In this document: positions 60,850 through 64,000 of the stretch, one piece after another | Layout: each line of letters begins with the position of its first letter | Numbering within the stretch: the stretch's first letter is position 1 | Source: Hippasteria phrygiana | Taxonomy: Eukaryota; Echinodermata; Asteroidea; Valvatida; Goniasteridae | Direction: 5' to 3' | DNA: 64,000 bases | NCBI GenBank assembly: GCA_037893225.1 | Contig: JAZGUH010000261.1 | Span: forward strand, 372,001-436,000 | The notes under the pieces: generated by a model | Database searches by the model: none | What the model saw: only the letters and a program-made list of their open reading frames with translations | Told to the model about the DNA's origin: nothing | Position numbers and translations under genes: made by a program

Positions 60850-62955
60850 TAGCTTAGATCTAGCGCAACAATTTGAGACCATCGCCAGCTTCAGAGCGTT
60901 AGAACTAGTGGAGAAAATTCAAACCTCGCAACAAATTTCTTCCCGTGAACTCTGTGTGCGTTCTCCCGTTTACTGCATTGTGACTGCTTAACGTTTGCCA
61001 AATTTTCAGATGAACGCCCCTCATTTCGCTGTTCATAATTGAATAGGATATTAACCAAATCCAGTAATGTTTACACGTATGGGTAGCTTAGATCTAGCGC
61101 AACAATTTGAGACCATCGCCAGCTTCAGAGCGTTAGAACTCGTGGAGAAAATTCAAACCTCGCAACAAATTTCTTCCCGTGAACTCTGTGTGCGTTCTCC
61201 CGTTTACTGCATTGTGACTGCTTAATGTTTGCCAAATTTTCAGATGAACGCCCCTCCTTTCCCTGTTCAAAATTGAATGGGATATTGACCAAATCCAGTA
61301 ATGTTTACACGTATGGGTAGCTTAGATCTAGCGCAACAATTTGAGACCATCGCCAGCTTCAGAGCGTTAGAACTCGTGGAGAAAATTCAAACCTCGCAAC
61401 AAATTTCTTCCCGTGAACTCTGTGTGCGTTCTCCCGATTACTGCATTGTGACTGCTTAACGTTTGCCAAATTTTCAGATGAACGCCCCTCCTTTCCCTGT
61501 TCATAATTGAATGGGATATTGACCAAATCCAGTAATTTTTACACGTATGGGTAGTTTAGATATAGCGCAACAATTTGAGACCATCGCCAGCTTCACAGCG
61601 TTAGAACTCTTCGAGAAAATGCAAACCTCGCAACAAATTTCTTCCCGTGAACTCTGTGTGCGTTCTCCCGTTTACTGCATTGTGACTGCTTAACGTTTGC
61701 CAAATTTTCAGATGAACGCCCCTCATTTCGCTGTTCATAATTGAATGGGATATTGACCAAATCCAGTAATGTTTACACATATGGGTAGCTTAGATATAGC
61801 GCAACAATTTGAGACCATCGCCAGCTTCACAGCGTTAGAACTCTTCGAGAAAATGCAAACCTCGCAACAAATTTCTTCCCGTGAACTCTGTGTGCGTTCT
61901 CCCGTTTACTGCATTGTGACTGCTTAACGTTTGCCAAATTTTCAGATGAACACCCCTCCTTTCCCTGTTCATAATTGAATGGGATATTGACCAAATCAAG
62001 TAATGTTTACACGTATGGGTAGCTTAGATCTAGCGCAACAATTTGAGACCATCGCCAGCTTCAGAGCGTTAGAACTAGTGGAGAAAATTCAAACCTCGCA
62101 ACAAATTTCTTCCCGTGAACTCTGTGTGCGTTCTCCCGTTTACTGCATTGTGACTGCTTAACGTTTGCCAAATTTTCAGATGAACGCCCCTCATTTCCCT
62201 GTTCATAATTGAATGGGATATTGACCAAATCCAGTAATTTGTACACGTAAGGGTAGCTTAGATCTAGCGCAACAATTTGAGACCATCGCCAGCTTCACAG
62301 CGTTAGAACTCTTCGAGAAAATGCAAACCTCGCAACAAATTTCTTCCCGTGAACTCTGTGTGCGTTCTCCCGTTTACTGCATTGTGACTGCTTAACGTTT
62401 GCCAAATGTTCAGATGAACGCCCCTCCTTTCCCTGTTCATAATTGAATGGGATATTGACCAAATCAAGTAATTTTTACACGTATATGTAGCTTAGATCTA
62501 GCGCAACAATTTGAGACCATCGCCAGCTTCACAGCGTTAGAACTCGTGGAGAAAATTCAAACCTCGCAACAAATTTCTTCCCGTGAACTCTGTGTGCGTT
62601 CTCCCGTTTACTGCATTGTGACTGCTTAACGTTTGCCAAATTTTCAGATGAACGCCCCTCCTTTCCCTGGTCATAATTGAATGGGATATTAACCAAATCC
62701 AGTAATTTTTACAAGTATGGGTAGCTTAGATATAGCGCAACAATTTGAGACCATCGCCAGCTTCACAGCGTTAGAACTCTTCGAGAAAATGCAAACCTCG
62801 CAACAAATTTCTTCCCGTGAACTCTGTGTGCGTTCTCCCGATTACTGCATTGTGACTGCTTAACGTTTGCCAAATTTTCAGATGAACGCCCCTCCTTTCC
62901 CTGTTCATAATTGAATGGGATATTGACCAAATCAAGTAATTTTTACACGTATATG

Positions 62956-63188
62956 TAGCTTAGATCTAGCGCAACAATTTGAGACCATCGCCAGCTTCAC
63001 AGCGTTAGAACTCGTGGAGAAAATTCAAACCTCGCAACAAATTTCTTCCCGTGAACTCTGTGTGCGTTCTCCCGTTTACTGCATTGTGACTGCTTAACGT
63101 TTGCCAAATGTTCAGATGAACGCCCCTCCTTTCCCTGTTCATAATTGAATGGGATATTAACCAAATCCAGTATGTTTACACGTATGGG
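62956..63188 (+). repeat. 233-bp monomer (tatgtttacacg)
   Basis: One T is lost in the junction (tatgtttacacg for tatgttttacacg). The loss shifts frame so that the next monomer's 48-codon frame becomes open further upstream, which explains the 61-codon frame at 63,145-63,330. Confidence 0.88.
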
Positions 63189-63422
63189 TAGCTTAGATCT
63201 AGCGCAACAATTTGAGACCATCGCCAGCTTCACAGCGTTAGAACTCTTCGAGAAAATGCAAACCTCGCAACAAATTTCTTCCCGTGAACTCTGTGTGCGT
63301 TCTCCCGTTTACTGCATTGTGACTGCTTAACGTTTGCCAAATTTTCAGATGAACGCCCCTCCTTTCCCTGTTTATAATTGAATGGGATATTGACCAAATC
63401 AAGTAATGTTTACACGTATGGG

Positions 63423-63655
63423 TAGCTTAGATCTAGCGCAACAATTTGAGACCATCGCCAGCTTCAGAGCGTTAGAACTAGTGGAGAAAATTCAAACCTC
63501 GCAACAAATGTCTTCCCGTGAACTCTCTGTGCGTTCTCCCGTTTACTGCATTGTGACTGCTTAACGTTTGCCAAATGTTCAGATGAACGCCCCTCCTTTC
63601 CCTGTTCATAATTGAATGGGATATTAACCAAATCCAGTATGTTTACACGTATGGG
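63423..63655 (+). repeat. 233-bp monomer (tatgtttacacg)
   Basis: Same one-base loss as 62,956-63,188, two monomers later, with aaatgt and ctctctg. The repeated upstream context (atgttc, ttaacc, tccag) suggests the two 3' ends were copied from one another. Confidence 0.88.
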
Positions 63656-64000
63656 TAGCTTAGACCTAGCGCAACGATTTGAGACCATCGCCAGCTTCAG
63701 AGCGTTAGAACTCGTGGAGAAAATTCAAACCTCGCAACAAATTTCTTCCCGTGAACTCTGTGTGCGTTCTCCCGCTTATTGCATTGTGACTGCTTAACGT
63801 TTGCCAAATTTTCAGATGCACGCCACTTCTTTCCTTGTTCATAATTGAATGGGATATTGACCAAATCCAGTATGTTTTACACGTATGGGTAGCTTAGATC
63901 TAGCGCAACAATTTGAGACCATCGCCAGCTTCAGAGCGTTAGAACTAGTGGAGAAAATTCAAACCTCGCAACAAATTTCTTCCCGTGAACTCTGTGTGCG

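Larger units (their letters stand above)
1..64000 (+). repeat. 234-bp satellite DNA array (entire window)
   Basis: The window is a continuous head-to-tail array of a 234-bp unit opening with tagcttag. Starts are at 5, 239, 473, 707, 941, 1175 and so on to 63,890, giving 273 complete monomers plus a 4-bp left edge and a 111-bp right edge. All copies have the same orientation. Only two length variants occur: twelve 235-bp units (one extra base near monomer position 27) and nine 233-bp units (one base lost), and together they explain the total span exactly. A typical unit has 55 C and 45 G (42.7% GC). No mobile element, gene or unique sequence interrupts the array. The pattern is that of eukaryotic satellite heterochromatin. 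The family is not one I recognise, and chromosomal position (centromere, pericentromere, subtelomere) cannot be read from the sequence. Confidence 0.98.
60615..64000 (+). repeat. Right mixed-monomer block
   Basis: A diverging X (gaaataatt, ttcttcccgtgaactttg) and P are followed by monomers with private changes: gaataggat near 61,041, cttaatg at 61,221, ttcaaaatt near 61,267, gtagtttag near 61,551, cacatatggg near 61,766, acaagtatggg near 62,711, gtttataatt near 63,369. cttaatg, ttcaaaatt and the taatttgtac junction (62,235) are shared with the left block. Two 233-bp monomers (62,956 and 63,423) have tatgtttacacg. The window ends 111 bp into the monomer starting at 63,890. No gene is seen. Confidence 0.85.

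Noticed and set aside
1..64000. CRISPR array
   Set aside because: Units are contiguous 234-bp repeats with no unique spacers and no cas genes; repeat length and purity do not fit.
1..64000. rDNA spacer, telomeric or plasmid/phage repeat
   Set aside because: No rRNA sequence, no short telomere-type motif, and no replication or phage genes are present anywhere in the 64 kb.

Overview
The whole 64 kb window is one pure satellite-DNA array. A 234-bp monomer (about 43% GC) is repeated head to tail, always in the same orientation, with no gene, RNA gene, transposon, inversion or unique DNA between copies. Counting from the 8-mer tagcttag that opens each unit, the first full monomer starts at 5 and the last, truncated one at 63,890: 273 complete monomers. 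The spacing accounts exactly. 273 x 234 = 63,882, while the observed distance is 63,885; the difference of +3 equals twelve monomers of 235 bp minus nine of 233 bp, all located individually. Both window edges lie inside the array, so the true array is longer. This organisation points to nuclear satellite heterochromatin of a eukaryote (centromeric, pericentromeric or subtelomeric). I do not recognise the family and cannot name the organism.

Monomers are very similar and differ at about 25 recurring diagnostic positions. Numbering is from tagcttag = 1: 10-11, 45, 58-61, 70, 88, 96, 105, 120, 155, 167, 170, 174, 179, 183-184, 204, 213, 217-220 and 231-234. These define recurring monomer types, and their order shows nested higher-order repeats (HORs).

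Layout: 1-5,621 mixed monomers with weak order; 5,622-10,301 a tetramer/octamer HOR (936/1,872 bp); 10,302-10,535 a hybrid monomer; 10,536-15,681 and 15,682-20,126 two tandem copies of a 22-monomer block (the second lost three monomers); 20,127-30,193 decamer-type HORs (about 2,341 bp), each punctuated by one strongly diverged 235-bp monomer called X here; 30,194-35,105 a third copy of the 22-mer family; 35,106-36,042 X-led partial decamer; 36,043-48,444 a hexamer HOR (1,404 bp) with shortened units and a 17-monomer super-repeat (3,978 bp, twice); 47,977-53,592 a 12-monomer repeat (2,808 bp) twice, overlapping the end of the hexamer block; 53,593-60,614 22-mer-type and decamer units, with a 1,170-bp internal duplication; 60,615-64,000 mixed monomers that share private variants with the left end.

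The main biological content is a readable record of unequal crossing-over. Several HOR forms can be derived from one another through single hybrid monomers whose breakpoints lie between known diagnostic positions. The 1,404-bp hexamer is the clearest case: it is the 2,341-bp decamer minus 937 bp, joined through a hybrid S/R monomer. The longest open frames (60-78 codons) recur by chance in individual monomers and show no sign of coding constraint, so no CDS is annotated.
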